Under the pieces are notes generated by a model. It was not told where the DNA came from, did not search any database, and saw nothing but the letters and a program-made list of their open reading frames with translations. From Bradyrhizobium acaciae (GTDB lineage Bacteria > Pseudomonadota > Alphaproteobacteria > Rhizobiales > Xanthobacteraceae), in contig NZ_JACMYK010000004.1 in NCBI RefSeq assembly GCF_020889785.1, forward strand, positions 1 to 64,000: a stretch of 64,000 nucleotides of DNA, given 5' to 3'. Of this stretch, positions 37,435-46,591 are shown one piece after another (within the stretch, counting starts at the first letter, position 1; the number at the start of each line of letters is the position of its first letter). Both the position numbers and the translations under genes were made by a program.

Positions 37435-38664
37435 TCAAAGCTCGTTGTAAATCGGGATCGAAGCGGCGTGCGCGTCGACGACTTCGACGACTTTCTTCTC
37501 CAAGGGGAGATCTGCCTTGCGCTCGGCCCACATCTTCTTGAAGCGTTGGACGGTTTCCGCGGCCGTATCGATGGCGAGCTTCTCCGAGATCTTTGCCTTC
37601 GCCGCCAGATGTTTCAGCTCGTCTACGGAGAATTCCGCCATCTTCTTCGTGCGCGAATAATTCAACGCCATCTTGTCCTCGGCGATGTACGGTATGGTCG
37701 ACAGCAGATCGTAGGCGGGCGACAGAACCGGCATCCGGCGGTCGGGATAGATCAGCGACCAGTTCTTCAAGTGCATGTCGGCGTTGCCGATCAGCGTGCT
37801 GAACACGAGGCGTCGGACAAACTCGGCGACGCCGGCCTCGCCGGTCTCGATGCCCAGGACACGCGCGATGCTCCGATAGTTAGCCTTGTCGTACTTTTCG
37901 TCCGGGAACACGCCGAATACCTGCGCAAAGTCCTCCATGTGGACCGGCCCGTCGGCAGTGCGGTCGAACCGCTTGATGGCGAGCGCCCGTCCTTTCAGCT
38001 CACCGATACCGTCCGGAAGTCCCTTGATCGCCCCGACATCGATAAGTTGGAGCTCGGGCACTTCCATGCCCATGTCCTTCGCCAAGCTCATCATCGAGTA
38101 TTCGTTCTCGGGCACGCCCGGGTACTGATGGGACGGCAGTTTGACGATCCACGAACCGCCGACGCCCTCGACTGGAATGGTTAGTCCGCCTTTCTTCGAA
38201 TCATTCTTGAGCGCGGAGAACTTCAGCTGCACACCCGCGAGTGAGAAGCGCAGCATGTTCTGCCGTTCGTCCGGCGTGAGATCCTCCTCGACCTGGGGGG
38301 GCAATGCCTCCCCCTCCGTTGGATGGACCGACAGGGCACCCGGAAGGTCACGGCCCAGCATCCATAGGAGAAAGAACTCGCGCTTTTCCTTCACCCCCGC
38401 ACGTTCAGCGAGGTAGCGACGCAGCGAGCCTTCCGGCAAAAGATTGGAGAAAAAGGGTGGAAGGACTTGCTGATAAGGTTTGAATGAGGTGAGCAGGTTT
38501 CCAAATGAATCCTTGAAGGACAGACTTAAAGTTGGGCGGGCGGGGTCGTCGATGTAATTCTGATTGAACGCGAGCAACGACCGGTCGCCCTGCACGAGCG
38601 TGAGTGTTGCGACCGGGATGTTGTATAGGCGTACGTCCAGGACCGATACGTTAGGCATCATCAT
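37435..38664 (-). CDS. hipA: HipA-family serine/threonine kinase toxin
   Basis: 409 residues. Kinase motifs are intact: SLAGVQLKFS near residue 140 (P-loop/autophosphorylation region), WIVKLPS near 172, catalytic GNADMHLKN near 294 and metal-binding PAYDL near 317. HipA kinases phosphorylate glutamyl-tRNA synthetase or similar targets and stop growth when free of HipB. The start overlaps the end of hipB by 14 bases, indicating translational coupling. The next gene in the operon is the STAND nuclease. Confidence 0.93.
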   Translation of the reverse strand: MMMPNVSVLDVRLYNIPVATLTLVQGDRSLLAFNQNYIDDPARPTLSLSFKDSFGNLLTSFKPYQQVLPPFFSNLLPEGSLRRYLAERAGVKEKREFFLLWMLGRDLPGALSVHPTEGEALPPQVEEDLTPDERQNMLRFSLAGVQLKFSALKNDSKKGGLTIPVEGVGGSWIVKLPSHQYPGVPENEYSMMSLAKDMGMEVPELQLIDVGAIKGLPDGIGELKGRALAIKRFDRTADGPVHMEDFAQVFGVFPDEKYDKANYRSIARVLGIETGEAGVAEFVRRLVFSTLIGNADMHLKNWSLIYPDRRMPVLSPAYDLLSTIPYIAEDKMALNYSRTKKMAEFSVDELKHLAAKAKISEKLAIDTAAETVQRFKKMWAERKADLPLEKKVVEVVDAHAASIPIYNEL

Positions 38665-39229
38665 CCTCGTCGTCGAGAGCGTAGGCAGGGCGGGGGGGCT
38701 CCACCTTGTGTGCGATCCGGTTGCGTAGATCCTGCAATACTCCTGCGGAGTTTTCCAAAACAGGCTTGGGTATCGGTTCGGAGTGATAGCTTCGCAAAGT
38801 GTCGACGACGTCGCTGATGAGGGCGAGGTCCTTCTTTGAAAGATGGACCTGCTTCAAGAAACGAAAGTATTCAGCGATGCGGTCTAGTGGCGCGGAGCTA
38901 CCGTGGCGCTTCTTCTGCCTGGCAACGAGGCGTTCGGCCTTCGCGAAGAGGTCCGACAGTCGCTCCTCAAGGGAGAAATCGTTCGCGTTCGAGCGCAGTA
39001 TGCCCTCAACCGCGGGGAGCAGCTTCTTGGGTACGAGCACGATTTCGAGGTCGAGTGCCCGAACCATCTGGATGAAGCTCGAGAGGCCCGGTTCGAGGCG
39101 ACCGGTCTCAATCTGGGAGATGTGCGCCTGGGTCAAACCCGATCGGACAGCCAGGGCGCGCTGGCTCATGTGTTCTTGCGTGCGTTTCGCCTGAACTGTC
39201 CGGACAAGCTCCTCGCTCGAATACGACAT
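38651..39229 (-). CDS. hipB: HipB-like antitoxin with helix-turn-helix
   Basis: 192 residues, longer than E. coli HipB. Residues ~10-65 form an XRE helix-turn-helix (QRALAVRSGLTQAHISQIETGRLEPGLSSFIQMVRAL), followed by a helical extension of about 125 residues. It should bind HipA and repress its own operon. The AT-rich upstream region holds inverted repeats suited to such binding. First gene of the hipB-hipA-STAND operon. Confidence 0.9.
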   Translation of the reverse strand: MSYSSEELVRTVQAKRTQEHMSQRALAVRSGLTQAHISQIETGRLEPGLSSFIQMVRALDLEIVLVPKKLLPAVEGILRSNANDFSLEERLSDLFAKAERLVARQKKRHGSSAPLDRIAEYFRFLKQVHLSKKDLALISDVVDTLRSYHSEPIPKPVLENSAGVLQDLRNRIAHKVEPPRPAYALDDEDDDA

Positions 39230-39306
39230 GATCTACTATCCTAATCAAGGAAGTCGGATTGAGAATAATAATGTATCATGACCGATTCAAGTCCGATAAT
39301 GATTTC

Positions 39307-39330
39307 TTATCAATTTAACATTTTTGATAA
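39307..39330. promoter_or_regulatory. Candidate HipB operator
   Basis: TTATCAA, ten bases, then TTGATAA: a perfect 7-bp inverted repeat in the AT-rich stretch upstream of hipB. A partly overlapping GATAA/TTATC pair occurs at about 39294-39310. The local base composition is far more AT-rich than the window average. Confidence 0.45.
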
Positions 39331-39530
39331 TGAAAATATATCGTCGTGGTGGGGAAAAACGGTATTGTCTCAGTTTGAAATTTCTTCCAGTTCCCGCTTC
39401 TGATAGGGACCGCGCAGGCCCGGTGCCGTCCGCTTGTCAATCAGGGGCACGGCGTCTTCGCGAATTTTCAACAGCGGCGCGAGAAGTCAGGATGGGGCTC
39501 GAGGGAGGAGTTTATGCGGGCCTAAAAGGC

Positions 39531-39627
39531 GAAAGAGGCCCCCTTTTCGGGAGCCTCTTTCAAAGATGTTTAGACTCAGGTAGCGGCCCAAAGGCAAATG
39601 TCGCAACGCGCCATCACTCCCGGAGTG
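39531..39627 (+). ncRNA. Structured intergenic segment ahead of the HEPN gene
   Basis: 39531-39561 folds into a stem GAAAGAGGC/GCCTCTTTC extended inside by CCC/GGG around TTTT. A second small palindrome (CACTC CCG GAGTG) lies at 39615-39627. The HEPN gene starts 67 bases later. The stem lacks a T-tract, so it is not a standard terminator; a leader or small RNA acting with the HEPN protein is possible but unproven. Confidence 0.35.
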
Positions 39628-39693
39628 GTCAGGTTTATCGCTAACTAGCAGCCGCCTGTCAAGTTCCTTAAAAAATGCTCGGTCGTACCCTAA

Positions 39694-40512
39694 ATGCCAG
39701 ATATCTCTTACGAATTTTTAACAAAATTCTTTACCGACTATCTGCCATTTTCCCCAACCCCGAGCCAGGTTGAGGTTTTCCAGTCCGATTTGACCCTTGT
39801 AAGTCCTTTCCTACTTGAGGCCTCCCTGATCGAAGTCAAGGAGGGAACCAAGGGTCAAATCCTCAAATACCGCCCCAACGATTGGCGGCCCGCCATTTTC
39901 TCAGTCTACAATCGAAAGGTGGCTGAGCATGCTCAGCTTTTCCCGGTTTTCCATTCTTTCGAGAATGCTCTTCGCTCAACTGTGGCGGTAACTTTAGAGC
40001 AGCACTACAAGCACGCGCGCTGGTGGCGAGCCATTTACGAGGAGTTGAAAAAGGGCGGCAAGGCCAAAAACATTTCTCAGATCGGGGGCGTTCCGCTGGC
40101 CCGCCATGCCGCCTTTAGAATCGGTACGATCATCCAAGACATGGAAGGAAAGCAATTTCCTAATGGGCCGGTCGACGCGATGATGAATGGCTATGAGTTC
40201 ATGCACGATTGCAATCTTGGCCAGATCCGCCAGCTCATCGAGGAGCACTGGACTATATTCTCGCCCAAGTTTCACCCGCTTAGCGTCGCTGATTTTACCG
40301 CCAAATTTGACAAGGTCCGTGAAGCACGGAATGCGGTCTATCACCATCGCTCGCTTTCCGGCATGTCCGATGTAGTTGCAGCCGCCGAAGAGTTACTGGA
40401 CAAACTCGATTTCTGCCTGAAATTCGTCCACGGCAAAGTCGCTGAATGCGAGCCAACAAAGCTTTCCTTTTCCGTGGACGCAGAAAAGCGGCATCGCACT
40501 TGGATTGCCTAG
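39694..40512 (+). CDS. HEPN-domain protein (Swt1/Abi-like), putative defence RNase
   Basis: 272 residues. VFHSFENALRSTVAVTL (residues 85-101) and the C-terminal FDKVREARNAVYHHR match the two halves of Swt1-type HEPN domains; Arg212-His217 forms the Rx4H catalytic motif of HEPN ribonucleases. These proteins are usually RNases in abortive infection or toxin-antitoxin systems. It stands beside the hipBA/STAND operon on the opposite strand. An upstream structured segment could be a regulatory RNA. Two tiny ORFs follow. Confidence 0.7.
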   Translation: MPDISYEFLTKFFTDYLPFSPTPSQVEVFQSDLTLVSPFLLEASLIEVKEGTKGQILKYRPNDWRPAIFSVYNRKVAEHAQLFPVFHSFENALRSTVAVTLEQHYKHARWWRAIYEELKKGGKAKNISQIGGVPLARHAAFRIGTIIQDMEGKQFPNGPVDAMMNGYEFMHDCNLGQIRQLIEEHWTIFSPKFHPLSVADFTAKFDKVREARNAVYHHRSLSGMSDVVAAAEELLDKLDFCLKFVHGKVAECEPTKLSFSVDAEKRHRTWIA

Positions 40513-40543
40513 CGTTTCAGCTCGCGAGGGAGAGACACGTCAA

Positions 40544-40705
40544 ATGCCGTTCGACCATCAGTCAGAGGCTAATGAGGCGCCGAGAAAGATTGAGCTGGTT
40601 TTTAGCTCTGGCCGGGGCGTCCTGAAGGACGGCCTTCCTATCCCGCCGAGCGCCTACATCGCGCTCGGACGTTTGGCAGCGATATGGATGGGCGAATTAA
40701 AATAA
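40544..40705 (+). CDS. Small hypothetical protein
   Basis: 53 residues from the ATG at 40544 (MPFDHQSEANEAPRKIELV), 31 bases after the HEPN gene. Moderately charged, and it overlaps a further small ORF by four codons. Not recognised. It may be a third component of the HEPN locus, for example an antitoxin, but only position supports that. Confidence 0.4.
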   Translation: MPFDHQSEANEAPRKIELVFSSGRGVLKDGLPIPPSAYIALGRLAAIWMGELK

Positions 40706-40821
40706 CGTCCGAAGAAACTTCATATCAGGCCCTCGAAAATCAAGTTGCCGACATAAAAGCTCTACTGGACGCATGTTTGGCCGAGGCTAAGGCTAGCTTT
40801 GCCGCCTCAAATTCAAACTGA
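40684..40821 (+). CDS. Very small hypothetical ORF
   Basis: 45 codons, starting inside the end of the previous small ORF in another frame. The translation (DGRIKITSEETSYQALENQVADIKALLDACLAE in parts) is helical with heptad-like spacing. Overlap suggests coupled translation. No homologue was recognised. Confidence 0.3.
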   Translation: MDGRIKITSEETSYQALENQVADIKALLDACLAEAKASFAASNSN

Positions 40822-41982
40822 GACACTACCGGAAAAACGTCAACGAAATGAGCCGCCCAAGTGGCGCCCTTGCCACAGCGATCCGGGTTTGAAGCCCGGT
40901 AGCTTCCCAGTTTTAATTCACAGGCATTTCCGCCAAGGACGAAATTCGTCAAGCCAGCACCGGCCGATGCTGGCGACATCTGGACGTGGACCGCGATTGA
41001 TGCCGACTGGAAACTGGTCGGCTGCTCTTGCCCCGCTCGATCATTTCCGTCACCGGCAACTTACCGAACAAATGTGCACGGGTTTCGCGGACAGGATCAT
41101 GCGGTGCGGACAGCCTTGCATAGGCCAAGTCGTAACTTTGCTGGAGTTCGTGCCCTGGTGACCCGATCGGGCAGATCGCCACCTGCGAGAGCAGGCAGTG
41201 GGCGTTGTCGGCAACCTCGGTCATGGGTCCGGTGGATCCTCCATTGTGCAAGACAAGATTCCGACCGGTGCGGTCGCGGTGGTTTCGGCTGGGCGAGGCG
41301 GACTGGATCGCCGCGCCGTGATTACGAAGCGTGGTGTAAAGCTAACGGCATCGTCCCGGCTTTCGACGAGGCAAACTACGGCTTCCTGAAGGCTCGCACG
41401 AGCAGGCGAGCTACGCAATTCAAGATACGCCGATGGTAGTGAGTAGTGAAACACTATGGGCGCTTACCACACGATTGGTCGGCAATTGCCTCGCATACTG
41501 AATCGCTCCGGGAGGCATCCTCGGCGGTTTATCGGGTTAGGTAGAACGCTTGGTTGCAATCCGCGGAATAGCTGCAATTACGCGAGCCATCGCCTGGATC
41601 GAAGCGTCTCCATAATCCTCGCCGGCAAACGCCCCAAGCGGATTGCAGCTTCATCTTGCCTGTGCTCCGAACGTATCGGGCGCAATTGACTCGATAGACC
41701 GCGATAGCTCGGGTAACGAGGGAAAGCCACGCGCATCAGCAGCGATCACCATGTTGCGGGAGGCGCTGCGTTTTCAGACCCGCTCCGACCGACACGTCGG
41801 AAACCGCGATAAGCGACGTTGCATTGCAGCTCATTGTCACCTGAGCTCCTCGATTCCGTTCCGGCATCGCCGCTGTCCTTCGTATTCCCGCACTCACCAC
41901 ATGGAGTCGGCAGCGCATCCTTGAACGGGGCGCTGCCGCGCGATCCTCTTGATTGGCCGCGCCCCGTCTTAGCGGCAGTTGC
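40822..41982. other. 1.2-kb region without a convincing gene
   Basis: Short ORFs only. A fragment near 41310-41440 (YEAWCKANGIVPAFDEANYGFLKAR, read on the plus strand) looks like a piece of a phage or plasmid protein but is too short to name. The region is probably degraded mobile DNA between the defence island and the porin gene. Confidence 0.4.
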
Positions 41983-43608
41983 CTAGAAGAAGATGTTCGT
42001 AGACACGGAGAAATTCAGGGCATGTCCGATCTGCGGGGTGTAGGTAATGCTGGTTGGATTGTTTATGTATGTCAGTCCTACGCTTGTATAAATTCCCGGC
42101 GCAAGATGTGCGGTGTAGGTGGCCGCGATCGCCTTGCTGTCCCAATGAACGAGCTTGCCTTTCGCCAGCGCCGCGTCCACGGCCAGGTTGCTCCACACCG
42201 TATCGGTCGCGACGATGGAAATCTGGTCGGTCGGCCGCCAATCGAAAGGTCCGTTTACATAAAAGCGGAGCTCGTAGTACTGGCTGACCGTATTCAGATC
42301 GGGCGGGGCTCCCATGACCGAGAATCCGCCGTAGATCCCACGTGATGGCGAGTCCTGGACATTGGTCTGCCAAAACTGCCTGTCCGCGGCGATGTAATAG
42401 AAGGTGTTCGGATTGGTTCTCTGCTGATTTGGAAGCGCCAGACTTTTGTAGCTGCTGGTGTTGTAACCAGCACCCGCCCTCAGCCAGGTCTGCGGCGACC
42501 CCGGAGCGGCCTTGTTCAGATAGCCGGTCTCATCGAGGTAGAGAACGCCGGCATGCGTCGTGCTCCAGTTCAGGCCCGTGGGGTTTTCGGTGATCTGGGT
42601 GAACAGGCCGTCGGGACTGTCGGCACGCTGGAAAGACACCTTCGTGTACAGGTGATCATCGAAATTGTACTTCAGGTTGAGAGCCGGGGTCGGCGCCGGA
42701 GCAGCGCTCAGACCCCCCTGGAAGAGTATGCTCGACGATGGACCGAAAACATTCGAGCCGGCATTCCCGCCGACCACGGTGCCGGCGAATTCGTGTGAAT
42801 TCCTGAGGTAGCCGACCTTGAGTTCGAGCTTTCTGTCCCAGAAAGTCTGATAGTAGGAAATCGTATTGATGCCCAGTCGATCCGGCCCGCCGGGTTGCCA
42901 CGTCCAGGATTGCTCCTCGGCACCAACGACGATCTGGCCATCCGGAATGCCGTATCGGCTGAGATCATAGGTCACCCACATGTAGTTGACGGTGTTGAAT
43001 GTCGGGTTTTGCCCATTGTAGAGCTGGTTGGCGATGGTGCTCTTGGCTGCATTAGGCAGCAGATTGTTTGTGTAGGTGACCTGTGACCACAAGAGATACC
43101 CAATACCGACTTCAGCCAGCGCAGATCTCACGCCTCCCGCATCCTGGACGACCGTATCGGCCGGACCGGGTATGCTGACGACCAATCCCTTTTCGCGAAG
43201 CTTTTCGAATTTTGCGAACGGGTTAGGCTTTTTTTGAATCATGTAAGCGGCAGCTTCGTTTGCCTCCCGCTTTTTGACGGGGGTCTGCGATCGCGCCGCG
43301 ATGTCTGCGTGCCGTGCCTTTACCTTCTTCTGGCGTTGGTCTGCTGCTGGAACTGACGCCCGTTTCTGCTGAAGACTTCCTGTCCCGGCCTCATCCCGAG
43401 GAGTGCTTCTTGTGTCCTGAACACCGGCTGCGTGTGCCGGCAACACGGTGCCGGCAATCCATGCCGCTGTCGACAGCGCTACGACAAGCCCGCCCTGTCT
43501 TGTGATTGCCCGAAGCAGGACATCGTCTGCGGCCACGTACAGCGGCTCGCTGCGATACCCGTGCCCAACACATGTGCCCCCGGCACGGCTTTTGATCTCA
43601 ACTCGCAT
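41983..43608 (-). CDS. OprB-like carbohydrate-selective porin
   Basis: 541 residues from the ATG at 43608, preceded by a G-rich site. An N-terminal hydrophobic signal segment (VVALSTAAWIAGTVLPAHAA, near residues 40-58) comes after an unusually long leader, and a Lys/Ala-rich linker follows. The rest is a beta-barrel ending in Phe (SVSTNIFF), typical of outer-membrane proteins. It would let small solutes through the outer membrane and may serve the phosphonate importer or another substrate. A start nearer the hydrophobic segment is possible. Confidence 0.82.
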   Translation of the reverse strand: MRVEIKSRAGGTCVGHGYRSEPLYVAADDVLLRAITRQGGLVVALSTAAWIAGTVLPAHAAGVQDTRSTPRDEAGTGSLQQKRASVPAADQRQKKVKARHADIAARSQTPVKKREANEAAAYMIQKKPNPFAKFEKLREKGLVVSIPGPADTVVQDAGGVRSALAEVGIGYLLWSQVTYTNNLLPNAAKSTIANQLYNGQNPTFNTVNYMWVTYDLSRYGIPDGQIVVGAEEQSWTWQPGGPDRLGINTISYYQTFWDRKLELKVGYLRNSHEFAGTVVGGNAGSNVFGPSSSILFQGGLSAAPAPTPALNLKYNFDDHLYTKVSFQRADSPDGLFTQITENPTGLNWSTTHAGVLYLDETGYLNKAAPGSPQTWLRAGAGYNTSSYKSLALPNQQRTNPNTFYYIAADRQFWQTNVQDSPSRGIYGGFSVMGAPPDLNTVSQYYELRFYVNGPFDWRPTDQISIVATDTVWSNLAVDAALAKGKLVHWDSKAIAATYTAHLAPGIYTSVGLTYINNPTSITYTPQIGHALNFSVSTNIFF

Positions 43609-44673
43609 AATACCCCCGAACAGGATGGATCCCTGGCGCGGGATCCATCGCATCCGGAGCGATACAAATGGATGACTATAATCGACTAATTAGATGCGAA
43701 CTCTGGAAGATGCGATGGCTCGGAGCGCTCATGATAACTGACCGCGGGCACCCGTCCTGATGCGAGCTTTTCGACGTCCGGACCTGAGTGCGATCTTGAG
43801 TTCGGCAAACAGGCTTTCGCTGAAAGCCTGCATGTCGTCTGGTATTCACCGGTTGATATTTAGGGAGTATGCGAGGGTGCGTTTGGTCCCTCGTGGAGCC
43901 GACACACCGGTTCTAGCGCCACTCCGTCATTAATCGTGGCGAAGCTCGCCGCTTGTCTGTCGAGCCCCGCCGCGAGCAAAGACGAAAGAAGTGGAAGCCG
44001 CCGCTTGAGAGCAGTCCGCGAGGCGCAGGCAAGCCGGTGCACACGGGCCGCCTTGCGAGCTCTTGGACCATAGAAGAAGGTGGCAGGATCTGATTCTGGC
44101 CGAGCCGCGGCTCTTGCCTCCATATTCGGGTCGCAATTCCTCGACGCACGCCCAAACTCGAGCAGCAAAGGTCTCCGATCGCTCGATGGGCCGCTTCGCG
44201 GAACGGATTTGCTCAACATTGTTCGTGACGCACTGGGCGTGCACCGTCGGCGATGATGGCTTTGACCAACAGCACTCGACAGCGGAGCGTCGGAATAGCC
44301 GTCAGACCTCGCCCACTGCTGTTCGTAATCGACCTTCCTCATGTCTGAAGTCCGCCAAGATATCTCGGCGCGGCAGCGGGGAGCCATGTAACTGGTGGCA
44401 ATTCTGCTGGCCCGCAGATGGCCTGCATACTGCATCCCCGCTCCAAGGGGCCGACCCCGTTTGAAGAACGATGCCTCCACAGCTTCGCGAGCAGCTCATG
44501 AGAGCGGACGTGAATTGCCACCGGAATGGACGTGAAATGATCCGCAGCGATCGAACCTTGCTCAACCAGGGACAGGCGCCGGCATGCGGTGCATGGCCGC
44601 GCCAACAAACGGGACCTGCCTGATCGTCGATTTCGAGTTTCCACGATGGGTGCAGCAACAGGATGGAGATACG
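43609..44673. other. 1.1-kb region without a convincing gene
   Basis: It lies between divergent porin and carbamoyltransferase genes. Sequence at 43740-43860 and 44060-44330 looks like broken mobile-element DNA, but no transposase domain was identified. Promoters for both flanking genes should lie at its ends. Confidence 0.4.
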
Positions 44674-46359
44674 ATGCGCATCTGCGGCATCAAATTGACA
44701 CATGATGGAGCGATCGCCCTCATAGAGGACGGGCGCCTTGTCTTCTGTATCGAACAGGAGAAGCGGAACAACAATCCTCGCTATCAGCATATTGTCGATC
44801 TGGATGACATCGTCGTCGCTCTGGCCGGGCAGGGTCTTGGTCCGAAGGATGTCGATGAATTCGTGATCGACGGTTGGCCAGGAGACATTGAGACGCGCTT
44901 CGACGTCGTCAGTCGTGGCAAGCCTGTAACTCTCAAAGGGGCGCCCTATCTCGAGCCGCACGCCAGCGGTTTGCTCGCTGGGTACGATGGCTCAGGCCTG
45001 ATGCTCGGGGGCAAAGCCCTGCCTTACAGGAGCTATCCACACGTAACGGGGCATCTGGCCTCAGCATATTGCACGAGCCCCTTTGCGAAGGCGGAACAAG
45101 CCGCGCTCTGCCTCCTGTGGGACGGCGGGATACCTCCTCGGCTTTATCATGTGGAGCGCGGACAGGCCCGCTTTATTGAATCCCTGTTTCCGGTGATCGG
45201 TCATGCCTATGTGGTGGCGGGCCACAAGTTTGGTCCGTACAAGAGGCCGAACCGCTCCGGAGGAGGGGACCGGAGCATCGCCGGCAAGGTCATGGCCTAC
45301 ATCGCACTCGGGTCCGTCGATGAAGCTGTCGTCGCGGTATTCCAGGAGCTCTACGAGGAGCGTCTTGCGATGGACGGGAAGCTCGGCCGCAACTACCCCG
45401 GCGACGTCAAGAGCATCGACCACGCGCTTGCAGGTTTGCATGATTTTTTCGAAGCATCCATGGCAAGGCTGAAGGATCGCTCGCCTGAAGACGTGCTCGC
45501 ATCCTTTCATGTTTTCCTCGAGCGTATGCTGGTGCGGGAGATGGACGCTGCCCTGCAGCGACATTCGTATCTGGCAGGAACACGGAATCTGTGTATCGCC
45601 GGCGGCTGCGGCCTCAACATCAAATGGAACACGGCGCTCCGCGGGGCAGCGCTGTTCGATACTGTCTGGGTGCCGCCGTTTCCCAACGACAGCGGCTCTG
45701 CAATCGGCAGTGCCTGTTCCGCATGGGCAGCGGACAAGGGGTTCGTCCCGATTGAGTGGTCCGTCTATAGCGGCCCGGATCTGCAGCACGGCGATACGCC
45801 GCCTGGATGGGAGGCTTCGCCGTGCAGCATGCATGAACTTGCGATGGTCCTGGCAGATAATCACCCGGTGGTCTTCCTCAGCGGCCGTGCGGAGCTTGGA
45901 CCAAGGGCGCTGGGGGGAAGAAGTATCCTTGCTGCCGCGACCTCCGCGGGCATGAAGGATCATCTCAATGGCATCAAGCATCGGGAACACTTCCGGCCTG
46001 TGGCACCGATCTGCCTCGAAGATCGGGCGCCGGAATTCTTCAGCCCCGGAATGCCGGACCGCTACATGCTTTTCGAGCACCAAACGCGGGATGAACAGCG
46101 GAACAGAATCCCTGCCGTCGTGCATCTCGACGGGTCAGCTCGATTGCAGACGGTGCCGCGAGACTCCAGGCACGACGTCGCCTGGCTTCTCATCGAGTAT
46201 GAACGGCTTACCGGCCTTCCACTGCTCTGCAATACGAGTGCCAATCATCGGGGATGTGGCTTCTTTCCCGACGTCGCAGCTGCCTGTGAGTGGGGACGGG
46301 TCGAACACGTCTGGAGTGAAGGGCTGCTCTGGACCAAAACGCCGGCAGCGAGCAGCTAG
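44674..46359 (+). CDS. NodU/CmcH-family carbamoyltransferase
   Basis: 561 residues from the ATG at 44674, six bases after GGAG; a start 30 codons earlier lacks a good site. The N-terminal Kae1-like domain opens ICGIKLTHDGAIALIEDG. GRAELGPRALGGRSILA near residue 410 and FRPVAPICLEDRAPEFF are family hallmarks, and the YrdC-like C-terminus has LLCNTSANHRG. These enzymes transfer a carbamoyl group from carbamoyl phosphate to hydroxyls of antibiotics or Nod factors. Here it is likely a tailoring enzyme of the adjacent phosphonate cluster (inference). Confidence 0.87.
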   Translation: MRICGIKLTHDGAIALIEDGRLVFCIEQEKRNNNPRYQHIVDLDDIVVALAGQGLGPKDVDEFVIDGWPGDIETRFDVVSRGKPVTLKGAPYLEPHASGLLAGYDGSGLMLGGKALPYRSYPHVTGHLASAYCTSPFAKAEQAALCLLWDGGIPPRLYHVERGQARFIESLFPVIGHAYVVAGHKFGPYKRPNRSGGGDRSIAGKVMAYIALGSVDEAVVAVFQELYEERLAMDGKLGRNYPGDVKSIDHALAGLHDFFEASMARLKDRSPEDVLASFHVFLERMLVREMDAALQRHSYLAGTRNLCIAGGCGLNIKWNTALRGAALFDTVWVPPFPNDSGSAIGSACSAWAADKGFVPIEWSVYSGPDLQHGDTPPGWEASPCSMHELAMVLADNHPVVFLSGRAELGPRALGGRSILAAATSAGMKDHLNGIKHREHFRPVAPICLEDRAPEFFSPGMPDRYMLFEHQTRDEQRNRIPAVVHLDGSARLQTVPRDSRHDVAWLLIEYERLTGLPLLCNTSANHRGCGFFPDVAAACEWGRVEHVWSEGLLWTKTPAASS

Positions 46360-46591
46360 ATTTCATCGCGAATCCGCTTTTGTTTCCGGCTAGGCGACCG
46401 GGCCGGCAGGATCGCGTCAATGCCGACTGCCAGCGTCGCCATGATGATTTGCAACTGGTCAGGACGGGCGTTGGAACGGCGTGATATCGATGCTGGCGCT
46501 GATGCCGATTGAAGCTCCAGACAATCTCGCTTACCCGCGCGGAAGCGCATCTCGAGCCTTACGCCACGCTGGTTGAAGCGACCGCCGCAGT

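Noticed and set aside
37300..38184. Plus-strand ORF of 294 codons
   Set aside because: It is the antisense shadow of hipA, whose kinase motifs are unmistakable.
39628..39652. Second tts box upstream of the HEPN gene (GTCAGGTTTATCGCTAACT)
   Set aside because: It needs a one-base insertion and lacks the AAG core, and the downstream gene is a defence protein, not a secretion gene.
43860..44480. Minus-strand ORF of 206 codons upstream of the carbamoyltransferase
   Set aside because: Composition is unlike a folded protein and changes along its length. It is probably debris, with no recognised domain.
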